Below, in pieces: positions 25,528 to 35,280 of a stretch of 64,000 nucleotides of DNA (position 1 is the stretch's first letter; each line of letters opens with the position of its first letter). The position numbers were made by a program, and so were the translations under genes. Origin of the DNA: UBA1724 sp051884615. Its GTDB lineage: Bacteria > Verrucomicrobiota > Lentisphaeria > Oligosphaerales > Oligosphaeraceae. The notes under the pieces are model-generated. The model had not been told where the DNA came from and did not search any database. It saw nothing but the letters and a program-made list of their open reading frames with translations. The DNA lies in assembly GCA_051884615.1 (NCBI GenBank), contig JBJEVT010000030.1, forward strand, positions 62,001 to 126,000, in the 5' to 3' direction.

Positions 25528-26439
25528 TTATCGGGTGTAGATCAGCTGGGGCGTCCCGCCGCACTGGACGGAGCGTTCCGCGGCCTCCAGGATGGCCATC
25601 ACCTCGAAGGAGTCGTCCAGGGAGACGGGCATCTTGCCGGTGCGGAGGAAGGATTCGATCTCCAGGAGGAGCGGGCGGTAGAAGTGCTCGGAGATGACTT
25701 CCTGGAAGAGGTGGGGCTCCCGCTCGGGGGTGCGGAGCACGCCGCCGTAGGCGTAGAGGCTCTGGGTGAGGGAGACGGTGGCCTTCCGCTCGTCGCCGTA
25801 GGCGAGGGAGAGGAGATAGCCGGTGGCGCTGGAGGTGACCTGGACGGTCCGGGCGCCACGCCCCATGAGCAGCTGGATCATCTCCACGGCGTGGACGCCA
25901 TACCACACGATGCTGGAGCCTGCGGCGGCTTTGCCCACCGGACCCCACACCATGCCTTCCAGAGGAGCGGGCACCGCCTTGTGGGCCGCCTGGGTCTCCT
26001 GGCAGAAGCGCAGGCAGCTGGCGGTGAAGAAGGGAACGCCGTGCTTGGCGGCCTGATCCCGGATGATCCGGGCGTTCTCCAGGGTGTCGGCGTAGGGCTT
26101 GTCCAGGAAGACGGGCTTGCCCAGCTCAAGGCACTTCTGGAAATAGGGGAGGTGGAAGGAGGCGTCGTTGATTTCCAGGAGCACCGCATCGCAATCCGCC
26201 ACGGCGGTGTCGAAATCCTGGGTCACCATCATGCCCAGGCTTTCCAGATACGCCTGGCGTTCGTCCAGTCCCGCCTTGCTCTGGAAGGGGGTGTCGAAGC
26301 GCAGGGCGCGGGTGGGGAGAAGGCCGGGAACCCGGTAGGCTTCTTCCACTTTCTTGTCCAGCATCAGCTTGGGAAATTCCACGGAATGGCTGGTGTCCAG
26401 GCCGATGATGGCCACTTTGATGGGAGTCTCGTTCGCCAT
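25528..26439 (-). CDS. Gfo/Idh-like oxidoreductase, divergent
   Basis: This 303-residue protein is the shortest Gfo/Idh-type member of the locus. The N-terminal motif VAIIGLDTSHSVEFPKLML lacks the classical GxGxxG, and the cofactor loop is FLDKPYADT. The middle contains GSSIVWYGVHAVEMIQLLMG, which keeps the family His. It lies 48 nt upstream of the next oxidoreductase gene, in the same direction. A 276-nt spacer precedes it, containing AT-rich promoter-like segments (near 26505 and 26545) and, at its far end, operator site B. The start is preceded by a pyrimidine-rich leader. Cofactor use may be altered, and the function is unassigned. Confidence 0.82.
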   Translation of the reverse strand: MANETPIKVAIIGLDTSHSVEFPKLMLDKKVEEAYRVPGLLPTRALRFDTPFQSKAGLDERQAYLESLGMMVTQDFDTAVADCDAVLLEINDASFHLPYFQKCLELGKPVFLDKPYADTLENARIIRDQAAKHGVPFFTASCLRFCQETQAAHKAVPAPLEGMVWGPVGKAAAGSSIVWYGVHAVEMIQLLMGRGARTVQVTSSATGYLLSLAYGDERKATVSLTQSLYAYGGVLRTPEREPHLFQEVISEHFYRPLLLEIESFLRTGKMPVSLDDSFEVMAILEAAERSVQCGGTPQLIYTR

Positions 26440-26690
26440 AGGAGAAAGAAAAGAAGTGGGTGGGAGAGGAAGGGAGACTAGGGGAAAATCGTGTGCTTCT
26501 TTGTATAATCTAACGGGAAAGAGGAAGCATTCGCTAGGTGTTTTTGGTGAATATAGGTCTTTTTTGAGGATAATTCCGGCCCGGAGGCGCCGTTTCCCGG
26601 AAAAGAAGAAGGGCCCCGGGGGTGCTTCCGGCCTGGCGCGGCCGGGGTCCTCCGGAGCCCCGCAGAATCCCCCTGGGGGGATTCGTATGG

Positions 26691-26721
26691 TTATAACTCG
26701 TTTATTTGCAAAGAGTTACAA
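26691..26721. promoter_or_regulatory. 31-bp palindromic operator, site B
   Basis: The arms TTATAACT (26691-26698) and AGTTACAA (26714-26721) are separated by 15 nt, exactly as at site A. On the minus strand it matches site A at 25 of 31 positions, including 13 consecutive bases at the gene-proximal end (AAACGAGTTATAA). It overlaps the stop codon of the Gfo/Idh gene ending at 26716 and lies about 250 nt upstream of the next minus-strand gene. The rest of the 26440-26715 spacer holds GC palindromes without a T-tract. Confidence 0.65.
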
Positions 26722-27789
26722 CTGAACTTCCTTGCCCGTGCGGGCGGATTCGTAGACCGCCGCCAGAATCTTGATCATGTCCACGCCCTGCTGAGGCAGG
26801 AAGCAGGGGGAGGCCTTGCCGTCCAGCACATCCAGGAAGTGCTTCAGGTTTTCCTCGTGTCCGTTGTCCTGCAGGTCGCCCACGAACTGGGTGTCGGTGA
26901 GTTGTCCCCCGTCTTCCCCGTAGATTTCCAGGCGGTTGGCGTTGGACCAGGTGAGTCCCGCCTTGGTGCCCCGGAGTTCCACGAAGCGGTATTCCTTCTT
27001 CACGTTGGAGGCCCAGCTGAACTCGATCTGGAGCACGGCGCCGTTGTCGAAGCGGATGAAGCCCATGGCCAGGTCTTCCACATCGAAGGTGCCCCCCTGG
27101 ACGGCGTCACCGAAGTTGGAGTTGACGGAGTCGGAGGTGTCGGAGTTGGCGAATTCGCAGTAGGTGTTTCCGGAGACGGCGACGGGGGTGGGGTTGCCCA
27201 TGAGCCAGATGGCAAGGTCGATCATGTGGACGCCCAGGTCGATGAGGGGGCCGCCGCCGGACTGGGCCTTGGTGGTGAACCAGCCGCCCTTGCCGGGGAT
27301 GCCCCGCCGGCGCTGCCAGCCGCAGCGGCCCGCGTAGATCCTCCCCATGTCTCCCCGGTCGATGAAGCGCTTGGCGGCCTGGGAGATGCTGGCGAACCGG
27401 TTGTTCCGCATGATCATCAGAATCTTCCCGGTCTCCTCGGAGGCGCTCTTCATGGCCATGGCCAGCTCGGGGGAGACGGCGTCCGGCTTTTCGCAGAAGA
27501 CGTGCTTGCCGCTCTTCAGGGCGGCGATGGCGATTTCGGCGTGGAGGTAGTTGGGGGTGCAGATGTCCACGTAGTCGATGTCATCCCGCTTCAGCACTTC
27601 CCGGTAGTCCGTGTAGGTGTCGGCCTGGGGATGGAACTCGTCCCGGAACTCCTTGACCCGGTCCGGAAGGATGTCGCAGAGGGCGACCACCTCCACGCGG
27701 TCCTTGAGTTTCAGGTAGGTGGGGGTGTGGGCCCAACGGTTGATTCCACCGCAGCCGATGATGGCGATTCTGTAGGTCTTCATTTCCAA
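26716..27789 (-). CDS. Gfo/Idh/MocA-family oxidoreductase
   Basis: The 357-residue protein is the most canonical Gfo/Idh member here. It has IAIIGCGGINRWAHTPTY (GxGGxN motif), the cofactor loop HVFCEKPDAVS, and GGGPLIDLGVHMIDLAIWLMG in the C-terminal domain, with Asp and His in the catalytic region. The N-terminal Rossmann fold and C-terminal alpha/beta domain span the full length. It is the first gene of the minus-strand cluster, has its own promoter-like TATAGT element about 90 nt upstream, and ends inside operator site B. The exact substrate is unknown. Confidence 0.9.
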   Translation of the reverse strand: MEMKTYRIAIIGCGGINRWAHTPTYLKLKDRVEVVALCDILPDRVKEFRDEFHPQADTYTDYREVLKRDDIDYVDICTPNYLHAEIAIAALKSGKHVFCEKPDAVSPELAMAMKSASEETGKILMIMRNNRFASISQAAKRFIDRGDMGRIYAGRCGWQRRRGIPGKGGWFTTKAQSGGGPLIDLGVHMIDLAIWLMGNPTPVAVSGNTYCEFANSDTSDSVNSNFGDAVQGGTFDVEDLAMGFIRFDNGAVLQIEFSWASNVKKEYRFVELRGTKAGLTWSNANRLEIYGEDGGQLTDTQFVGDLQDNGHEENLKHFLDVLDGKASPCFLPQQGVDMIKILAAVYESARTGKEVQL

Positions 27790-27863
27790 TCAGAAAATGG
27801 GGTTCAGGGACACGGAAACCGACGATGTCCGGGGGCGCCCCAGGGAGGAGACGTCCCGCCGTC

Positions 27864-27882
27864 GGGAAATGCCGTTACTATA
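27864..27882 (-). promoter_or_regulatory. Promoter-like element TATAGT...TTTCCC
   Basis: On the minus strand TATAGT (27882-27877) is followed seven bases later by TTTCCC, the same spacing as the element at 3278. It is about 90 nt before the Gfo/Idh gene that starts at 27789. Beside it, GTCCTTCC (27897-27904) and GGAAGGAC (27908-27915) form a tight hairpin without a T-tract, which may close the upstream minus transcript. Confidence 0.4.
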
Positions 27883-27942
27883 GCCATCCCGCCCCGGTCC
27901 TTCCACGGGAAGGACGGGGGAAGGCGGGGGCGGAAAACGGGG

Positions 27943-30079
27943 CTATTCCTGGGGATAGGGCTCGCCCCGGGCGATCTTGTCCAGGGTTTCCCTGATTTCG
28001 GTGAATTTTTCGTAGGCTTTGTCGAACTTCATGGAGTAGAAGCAGACTTCTCCCAGGGGATTGAAGATGACGAACGCCAGACCTCTCCGGGCTTTCTCCA
28101 GGGCCTCGGGGGTGGTGTCCTCCGGGGGATCCTCCCATTCTTCCTCCTTCTCTTCCGTCATCTCCGGAAGTTCCTCCGCATCCTCCCGGGCTTCCTCCGT
28201 CTGGGCGGCTTCGGGGGCTTCCGAAGGCTTGTCCTTCTTCCCGAACCTGGGCATCTTGGGGAGGCGCAGATAGTAGGCGAAGGTCCATCCCAGGTAGGAG
28301 TCCGCCACGGTGGCGCCCTTCCGGGGAATGGGAATCGCCATGAACTTGGGAGGTGGGGCGATCTTGCGGAAATCGTACTTCACGGTGGTCTCCGGAATCT
28401 CGCCCGCCCGGACATCCATAAATCCCTTCAGATAGCGACGGAAGCCATGGGAGACGGAGATGTCCTTCAGCTTCGCCTTGACGGTCTCCGGGGAATCCAG
28501 CAGAAACTCCTTCATGCGTGCCTGTTTCTTCTCCGCACCGCAGAATCCCAGGGCGATATGGTGGAATCGATTGCGGTAGAGGTATTTCAGGGCACGGTCC
28601 TGGAAGCTGTACAGATTCCAGGGCGGCTCCAGGGAGGCCTCCTCGCAGGCCGTGAACAGCTCCTGGCAGTCGTAGGGGATGGCGGCGGCCATGAGAACGA
28701 CCTGGCGCACCTTCTCTCCTTTCTTGTTCATGGCACGGCAGGCTTCAGCCACCGCCAGGGAGCCCAGGGAGTGTCCCACCAGCACCAGATTCTCCCGCTT
28801 CTCCCCCTCCTTCTCCAAAAGCTGCTCCATCAGCTGCGCCAGATAGCCCCCGAAAAACCGCGCCCGGTATTCCATCTTTTCCCCATTGAAGGAGGCGGGC
28901 CTCCACTCCACCACGGTGAGGTTGCTCTGGGGAAACTCCTGCGCCAGACGGTCAAGATAGTTCTCCGAATCCTTCATGAAGATTCCGGGGATGAACCAGA
29001 GGCTGTCGGTGGCTCCCTCCACCTTCCGGGTGTGGACGCTGACGTCCTCCAGCATCTGGATGACCTGGGCGTGCCAGTCCAGGGCGAGCTCCTGGCCGTC
29101 CTCCTGGATGGCGTCCAGAAATTCTCCGTTCTGGGCGTCGTAGTCCAGGAACTGGCGGATGCGGGCGATGCGGTCCTGGGTCAGGGGATGGGTGGAGAAG
29201 AGCTTGTCCAGGGTGGAGACTTCGCCCTCGTCCCCCATGAGCTTTTCCAGGGCGGCGAGGCTTTCCTCCGGGGCCAACCCCGCCTTCTTCATGAAGATGA
29301 CGGCAATGGCGTCCGCCTCGTTTTCCTGGATGCGGCTGTAGGGTTTCCGGAAGCCGATCTCCGTCAGGAAATTGAACGATTCCAGCAGGAAGATTTGCTT
29401 GACATTGGCGGTCTTTTTCAGTTCTTCCTCTGTTCCTCCCAGCCAGAGGCTTCCGGCGGCCTTCACCGCAATGTGCTTGGTGAGATCCTCCCCGCTGTGC
29501 CGGGCGACGCTGTGGGCCAATTCATGGGCGAGGACGAAGGAGAGTTCGGAATCCTCCATCTTCTGGAGAATCCCCCTTGGTGATCACCAGGGAACCGCCA
29601 ATGAGGCTCATGGCATTGACTTCGGAGGTGTACGCCAGGCGGTAGGTGATGTCCTGCGATCCCTCGCCCAGGACGGGGGCGAGTTTGACCAGCAGGTTCT
29701 CCACCCGCCGCTCGTCTCCCTCGTCATGGTAGAAGAGCTCCAGCTCTTCCATCTGCCGGAGGGTCTCTTGTCCCAGAATATTCTCCTCCTCGGGCGTGAG
29801 GGCGATGAAGCGTTTCCGGCGATGATAGGGGACTTGGACATGGGACGCCTTGAAGGCGAAGAGACAACGGGTGAGAAGAACGGGCTCGCGCTCGCCCAGG
29901 AGCGCGGGAATATCCAGGGTGACCTGCTCCACTTTCTCCTGGAACTCTTCGGACGTCAGGAGCGGACGGGGCGGGGTGTGGAAACGGGCATAGAAGTATC
30001 CCGCGACGGCCACCAGGGCAATCACAAGCACGACGGCGGGAAACCATTTCATCTTTTCAGAGGGAGTCTCGATGTTCAT
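27943..30079 (-). pseudogene. M48 metalloprotease fused to alpha/beta serine hydrolase, split by a 1-nt frameshift
   Basis: Two frames together encode one protein of about 711 residues. The N-terminal part has a membrane anchor (WFPAVVLVIALVAVAGYFY) and runs to SLIGGSLVITKG. The second frame continues as ILQKMEDSELSFVLAHELAHSVARHSG, which is the M48 zinc motif HExxH, with the third ligand in ENEADAIAV. The shift lies in a run of five C on the plus strand (29572-29576); removing one base restores the frame. After the protease domain comes a lipase-like hydrolase with the nucleophile elbow VGHSLGSLAV, then an acidic Glu-rich linker. It may be a real mutation, a sequencing error or regulated frameshifting. 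The start at 30079 is uncertain. Confidence 0.8.
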
Positions 30080-30110
30080 CTTGGGAAGGAATGACAGGGG
30101 AGGGAAACAC

Positions 30111-30151
30111 AAAAACCGTCATGGAGCCAACTACCTGCTCCATGGCGGTTT
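30111..30151 (-). terminator. Rho-independent terminator after the sigma/anti-sigma genes
   Basis: AAACCGTCATGGAGC (30113-30127) pairs with GCTCCATGGCGGTTT (30137-30151), with one G-T wobble and a 9-nt loop. On the minus strand the stem is followed by TTTTTGTG. It lies 37 nt past the anti-sigma-like stop and 32 nt before the protease start, so it separates those two minus-strand transcripts. Confidence 0.85.
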
Positions 30152-30187
30152 CTTGCAGTGCGACGGGCTATTCTCACGCCAGATCCG

Positions 30188-31042
30188 TCAATTCTGGGGA
30201 ATGATTTTCAACGTATACCGGACCGGTTTGCCGGTGATGGGGGTGTTGCCGCCCTGTCCGGGCTGGGGGGAATCCGGGGAGAGAAGCTTCCAATGGAGAT
30301 CCCGGAAGAGGACATCCACGGTATGCTGGATTTCCGTGTCCATGGCCAGGAGGGAGACGGTGTAGATTCCCTTTTCGTCGGGCACCGCGCTGCCCTGGGC
30401 GAGCACCGGATTCCGCTTCAGGAAATCCTCGAGCTTCTCCTCGGATAATTTCCGGGGGGCAAGCCACACATGGGTGACTTCCCGCTCCGCCGCCGGAAGG
30501 GGAGACACATTGGAGTGCGCCTCGGAGAAGCCGCCCTGGGCGGCGGAGGCGGCGGTGACATTCTGGGACGGCAACGCCCGCGTCCGGCGGCGCAGGGAGA
30601 GGTCGTCCTGGAAAGAGAATCCCCGCTCCCGCAAGGGAAGGGAGGCCAGATCCGTCTTCTCCCGGGAAAGAAGGGCGGGAGCCGGGGCGGCCACCGCCGC
30701 CATCTTGGGCGCAAGGGGCATCACCGGCGCCAACGCCATGACCTGGACGCCCTCCGGGGAGGAGACATCCTGGCTGCGGTCCCACAGAAGCACCGCCAGG
30801 CTGACCAGCAGGCAGAGACAGGCCGCCATGGCGAGAATGGACTGACCCCAGAGCCCCCGGCGGGGGGAGAGGGCGGGGCGCAGGAACTTCTCCTCCCCCG
30901 CATAGTCCCGGCACCGGGAGCAGATTCTCTGGGAAAGGCCCTCCGGCGGGGTCATCCAGGCATCCAGCAGGGAATCCAACTGGCGGTCCGCCTGTTCGCG
31001 GGAGGCGTCTGCGTTTGCGGGATTGGTGGGCAGGGAGGTCAT
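30188..31042 (-). CDS. Putative anti-sigma factor, single-pass membrane protein
   Basis: The 284-residue protein has a short cytoplasmic N-terminal region with one Cys pair (ICSRCRDYAG near residue 40), one membrane helix (ILAMAACLCLLVSLAVLLW, about residues 69-88), and a periplasmic domain of about 190 residues. The last part (EREVTHVWLAPRKLSEEKLEDFLKRNP to the end) looks folded and could sense a signal. The Cys pair lacks the usual preceding His of zinc anti-sigma domains. It lies 82 nt downstream of an ECF sigma factor on the same strand, which is the main reason for the call. Its stimulus is unknown. Confidence 0.65.
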   Translation of the reverse strand: MTSLPTNPANADASREQADRQLDSLLDAWMTPPEGLSQRICSRCRDYAGEEKFLRPALSPRRGLWGQSILAMAACLCLLVSLAVLLWDRSQDVSSPEGVQVMALAPVMPLAPKMAAVAAPAPALLSREKTDLASLPLRERGFSFQDDLSLRRRTRALPSQNVTAASAAQGGFSEAHSNVSPLPAAEREVTHVWLAPRKLSEEKLEDFLKRNPVLAQGSAVPDEKGIYTVSLLAMDTEIQHTVDVLFRDLHWKLLSPDSPQPGQGGNTPITGKPVRYTLKIIPQN

Positions 31043-31124
31043 AGTCGCAGGGGAGGGGTGCGCCCGGCGTTTGGGGAAAGAGGAGTGGAAAGGGAGAAAA
31101 GAAAAAAAGGGGGGCGGTGCGGGC

Positions 31125-31736
31125 TCATTCCCAGCCCAGGGCCTGCCGGAGGATTTCCCTGCCCCGGTTGATGCGGGACTTCACGGTGCCCACGGCGCAA
31201 TGGAGCAGGGCGGCGATCTGGTCGTAGTCCAGCTGCTTCACGTTGCGGAGGAGGACGGCCTGGCGGTAGGCGTCGGGCAGGGTTTGCATGGCTTTCTCCA
31301 GGCGGTCCCGCATTTCCTCGAAGGCCACCTGGTGGTCGGGGCGCATCCGTTCGTCCGGCAGCTCCAGCCTTTGGGGGGCGTCTCCGGAGCTGACATGGGA
31401 TTCCAGGGGGGCGTCCACGCTCATGTGTCGTCCGGCGCCCCGCACCTTGTTCCAGCGGTACTTGTTGTTGCAGAGATTGGTGACAATCCGGTACATCCAG
31501 GTGGTGAACTCGGCGTCTCCCCGGAAGCGGGGCAGGTGCCGGTAGATGCGCAGGAAGGCATCCTGGACCACCTCCTCGGCGTCCTCCCGGTTGGCAAGGA
31601 AGCCGAAGGCGATCTGGTATGCGCGCCCCGAATGTCGCCGCACCAGTTCGTCGAAGGCGTCCTGGTCTCCGGTGGCCTGAAAGCGCTGCACCAGCTGGCG
31701 GTCGGTGGGTTGGGATTGTGCGCGGTCTATGACCAT
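31125..31736 (-). CDS. ECF RNA polymerase sigma factor
   Basis: This 203-residue sigma-70-family regulator directs RNA polymerase to a dedicated promoter set. Region 2 spans about residues 20-90, with AFDELVRRHSGRAYQIAFGF, the core-binding DAEEVVQDAFLRIYRHL and the -10-recognising FTTWMYRIVTNLCNN. Region 4 is a helix-turn-helix near residues 145-195 (LPDAYRQAVLLRNVKQLDYDQIAALL and VGTVKSRINRGREILR). An anti-sigma-like gene follows. I did not find a clear GGAAC-type ECF promoter immediately upstream, so autoregulation is not supported by sequence alone. Confidence 0.94.
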   Translation of the reverse strand: MVIDRAQSQPTDRQLVQRFQATGDQDAFDELVRRHSGRAYQIAFGFLANREDAEEVVQDAFLRIYRHLPRFRGDAEFTTWMYRIVTNLCNNKYRWNKVRGAGRHMSVDAPLESHVSSGDAPQRLELPDERMRPDHQVAFEEMRDRLEKAMQTLPDAYRQAVLLRNVKQLDYDQIAALLHCAVGTVKSRINRGREILRQALGWE

Positions 31737-31798
31737 TCGTGTCCGTGGGGGTTCCTGGGGTGCTCCAGGAATTTTCGGAGAAAATGAGCCGAGGATAG

Positions 31799-31859
31799 AA
31801 AAAAGAGACGACCCCCTCCTTCTTCAGGAATGAGGGGGGAAGAAGGAGGAGAACGTCTC
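31799..31859 (-). terminator. Large rho-independent terminator after tpiA
   Basis: On the minus strand an outer stem GAGACG/CGTCTC (31854-31859 with 31805-31810) encloses a perfect 11-bp inner stem CCTCCTTCTTC/GAAGAAGGAGG (31815-31825 with 31839-31849). It is followed by six T (31804-31799). It lies about 140 nt past the tpiA stop and 60 nt before the sigma-factor start. The 31860-31998 spacer is otherwise featureless GC-rich DNA. Confidence 0.85.
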
Positions 31860-31998
31860 CAGGGAGCGGTCGAAGGGAGGGGAGGGCGGGGCAGGGCGAC
31901 GCCTGCGCCCGGGGGCTCCTCTCCCCTTTTCCCGGGAAAGCCCTCCCGACGTCCTATGGAGGAAGTGGACGCGGGAGAGGCAGGGGAGGGAGGGTTGG

Positions 31999-32772
<774 letters not shown>

Positions 32773-32843
32773 GACGAAAATTTCTCCTGATGCGGAAAAG
32801 GGTGATTCGGAAAGGGGGGGGGAAGGAAGGACGGGGGCAGAAG

Positions 32844-32878
32844 CGCCGCCCGGGGAGAGGGTGGTTCTCCGGGCGGCG
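32844..32878 (-). other. GC-rich hairpin between pgk and tpiA
   Basis: CGCCGCCCGG (32844-32853) and CCGGGCGGCG (32869-32878) form a perfect 10-bp stem around a 15-nt loop, just past the pgk stop. There is no T-tract on the minus strand, so it is not a typical terminator. It may protect the 3' end of pgk mRNA or attenuate read-through into tpiA. Confidence 0.45.
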
Positions 32879-32909
32879 TTTCCCCGTGGCGCGGGGAGGG
32901 AAGCCCGGA

Positions 32910-34181
32910 CTATTTGTCGTCCAGGGCGGCCACGCCGGGCAGCACCTTGCCTTCCAGATACTCCAGGGAGGCGCCGCCGCCCGTGGAGATGTGGCTCATC
33001 TTGGGAGCCAGACCGCTCTTGTTCACGGCGCTGACGGAGTCGCCGCCGCCGATGACGGAGATGGCCCCGTTCTTCTCGGTGGCTTCCGCCACGGCCTGGC
33101 AGACCCCGAAGGTGCCCTTGGCGAAGTTGCTCATCTCGAAGCAGCCCATGGGGCCGTTCCAGACGATGGTCTTGGCGTTGGCGATGATCTCGCTGTACTT
33201 CTGGATGGTCTTGGGACCGATGTCCAGCGCCATCAGGTCGGCGGGAATCTCGTCGTCCACCACGGTGATGGCGGCCTCGTTGTCGAACTTGTCGGCGGCC
33301 AGGTTGTCCACGGGCAGGACAAAGTCCACGTTGTTGGCCTTGGCGTCGGCCAGGGTGGCCTTGGCGGTCTCCAGGAGGTCCTCCTCCACCAGGGACTTGC
33401 CCACCTGATGGCCCTGGGCCTTCAGGAAGGTGTATGCCATGCCGCCGCCGATGAGGATGGCGTCGACTTTCTTCATCAGGTTCTGGAGGACTTCCAGCTT
33501 GCCGGAGACCTTGGCGCCGCCGATGATGGCGACGAAGGGATGGACGGCGTTCTCCACGGCGTTGCCCAGGAAGTTGATTTCCTTCTCCAGGAGGAAGCCG
33601 GCCACGCTGGGGCAGCCCTTGGCCTTCATGTACTTGGCGATGGAGGCGGTGGAGGCGTGGTCACGGTGGGCGGTGCCGAAGGCGTCGTTCACATAGACGT
33701 CACCGTAGGTGGAGAGCTTCTCGGCCATCTGCTGCTTCTTGGCCTTCATCTCGGCCTTCTTGGCGGCGTATTCCTCGTCGCTCATCTCGTCGGTCTTCTT
33801 GACCTTGCCTTCCTCGGCCTTGTAGAAGCGGGTGTTCTCCAGCATGAGGATCTGGCCGGGCTGGAGGGCGGCGGCCTGGGCGTCGGCGGCCTGGCAGTCC
33901 TCGGCGAACTGGACTTCCACGTTCAGGTCCTTCGCCAGGTAGTCGCGGACGGGCTTCAGGCTGAAATCCGCCTCGTATCCCTTCCCCTTGGGACGCCCCA
34001 GGTGGCTCATGAGGATCAGGGCGGCGCCCTGCTCCAGCACATACTTGATGGTGGGCTCGGCGGCCTTGATGCGGGTGTCGTCGGTAATCTGGTGCTCAGC
34101 GTTGAGGGGGACGTTGAAGTCCACGCGCATGACGACTTTCTTACCCTTCAGTTCCACGTCGCGAACCGTTTTCTTGTTCAT
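32910..34181 (-). CDS. pgk: Phosphoglycerate kinase
   Basis: Pgk makes ATP from 1,3-bisphosphoglycerate. The 423-residue protein has VDFNVPLN with the substrate-binding Asp and Asn, the LMSHLGRPKG loop, YVNDAFGTAHRDHAS, and in the nucleotide domain WNGPMGCFE and VIGGGDSVSA. It is slightly longer than average because of a Lys/Glu-rich helical insert (TDEMSDEEYAAKKAEMKAKK) before the YVNDAF segment. The ATG at 34181 has a GGAG site about 10 nt upstream, itself overlapping an unlikely TTG at 34196. With tpiA it forms a short glycolytic unit. Confidence 0.96.
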   Translation of the reverse strand: MNKKTVRDVELKGKKVVMRVDFNVPLNAEHQITDDTRIKAAEPTIKYVLEQGAALILMSHLGRPKGKGYEADFSLKPVRDYLAKDLNVEVQFAEDCQAADAQAAALQPGQILMLENTRFYKAEEGKVKKTDEMSDEEYAAKKAEMKAKKQQMAEKLSTYGDVYVNDAFGTAHRDHASTASIAKYMKAKGCPSVAGFLLEKEINFLGNAVENAVHPFVAIIGGAKVSGKLEVLQNLMKKVDAILIGGGMAYTFLKAQGHQVGKSLVEEDLLETAKATLADAKANNVDFVLPVDNLAADKFDNEAAITVVDDEIPADLMALDIGPKTIQKYSEIIANAKTIVWNGPMGCFEMSNFAKGTFGVCQAVAEATEKNGAISVIGGGDSVSAVNKSGLAPKMSHISTGGGASLEYLEGKVLPGVAALDDK

Positions 34182-34368
34182 TTCGGCGATCTCCAATCGG
34201 TGGTTGGTTTGGGGGATGGGCGGGGGCCCGGGTTCAGGTTCCCCGGCTCCGCCCGCAAGGACTTCTTCCCGGGGGATTCGGCGGCCGGCTCCCGGCGCCG
34301 GACGAAAGGGGCGGGGGAGGGGGGGCTTGTCCCAGGAGAAAAAAGGGGGCAGATCAGGGGGTGGGAAT

Positions 34369-34386
34369 GGAAAACGGCATAATATA
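34369..34386 (-). promoter_or_regulatory. Promoter-like element TATATT...TTTTCC before pgk
   Basis: On the minus strand TATATT (34386-34381) is followed six bases later by TTTTCC (34374-34369), as in the other three elements of this type. It lies about 190 nt before pgk and 40 nt past the GH99-like gene, so it would give pgk a long leader. The remainder of this 244-nt spacer shows nothing I can name. Confidence 0.4.
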
Positions 34387-34425
34387 CCCTGCCGAGGGAG
34401 GGCGGGCAGGGGAGGAGCCGCCTCT

Positions 34426-35268
34426 TCAGCGTCTCTTCAACGCCTGGACAAGGGCCTCGCCGTCCAGGGAGTTGGGCTCCAGGAAGGAACCTTCCCGGTA
34501 GTCGTTCCAGCTGGAGAGAAGAAGCACCCGGCAGCCGCTGCGCCGGGCATCCTCCAGCTGCCGCCCCAGGGACTCCCCGCGGCGACGGGGAATGGACCAT
34601 TTGCCGTCGGAGGAGGCGGCGTCCTTCTCCCAGCGTCCTCCCCAGGTCCAGCGGTATCCGCTTTCCAGCGCCTCGGGAGAATCCTGGGAGACCAGAGGGG
34701 AGGGCACCTCCCGCCCGACGCGCAGCAGACGGACGCCCTCCTCCCGGGGGCTCTGCCCGTCTTTCAGGGCGAAGGCCTCGTGCACCAGGACCACGGGCAG
34801 CCCCTCCTCCTGGAGATAGCAGTTCAGCTCCTCCAGCTTCAGGCGTCGGAGATAGCCCAGAAGGTTGCCCCGCTCCAGGGCGGGAGCCGGCTCGTCGGGG
34901 GAGGGCGCCAGGAAAAGCGCCGTCTGGAGGCTGAATTCACGGGCGTATTCCCCAAAATGCCGAAACCGCTCCCAGAAGTCCTCCTGGACCAGCGCCTGGG
35001 GCGACACCTCCACCAACACCACGGACACCCCCGCGAAATACATCCGCTGAAGATCCCGCTGCATCCGAAGGTCCGTCCACCCGTTGTCCATGGGGACGGG
35101 ACGCACCCCCAGGTGAAACTGGGCCTCCTTGTCCGTGTTCGGCTGATACCGGATCCAAATGCGGTAGCTGGCAGGGGGAAGGGCGGAGACCGCCGCCTCC
35201 CGGGGGATAAAGCAGGAAGAAGAGACCAGCAACACCCCCAACAGAAAAACACCCAAAAGAAGCCGCAT
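34426..35268 (-). CDS. Lipoprotein with a GH99/WbsX-like C-terminal motif
   Basis: The 280-residue product starts with a lipoprotein signal (LLVSSSC, Cys19). It contains repeated barrel-like strands such as YFAGVSVVLVEVSP and LPVVLVHEAFAL, a WTWGGRWEKD segment, and near the end LLLSSWNDYREGSFLEPNSLDG. That last motif resembles the SWNEWxEGxxxEP block of GH99-like and WbsX-type proteins, some of which are endo-alpha-mannosidases. At 280 residues it is shorter than GH99 enzymes (about 340), so the activity is uncertain. Operator site C begins 13 nt upstream, the same palindrome that precedes the GH38-Maf gene, which supports a mannoside-related role by inference. Confidence 0.6.
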   Translation of the reverse strand: MRLLLGVFLLGVLLVSSSCFIPREAAVSALPPASYRIWIRYQPNTDKEAQFHLGVRPVPMDNGWTDLRMQRDLQRMYFAGVSVVLVEVSPQALVQEDFWERFRHFGEYAREFSLQTALFLAPSPDEPAPALERGNLLGYLRRLKLEELNCYLQEEGLPVVLVHEAFALKDGQSPREEGVRLLRVGREVPSPLVSQDSPEALESGYRWTWGGRWEKDAASSDGKWSIPRRRGESLGRQLEDARRSGCRVLLLSSWNDYREGSFLEPNSLDGEALVQALKRR

Positions 35269-35280
35269 ATCCGAAAAATG

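Noticed and set aside
26650..26690. Terminator-like GC palindromes (AATCCCCC...GGGGGATT) after the Gfo/Idh gene
   Set aside because: The loop would be only two bases and no T-tract follows, so termination is not supported.
32844..32878. A terminator between pgk and tpiA
   Set aside because: The stem is strong but lacks a T-tract on the minus strand, and the two genes are plausible cotranscripts, so I list it only as a hairpin.
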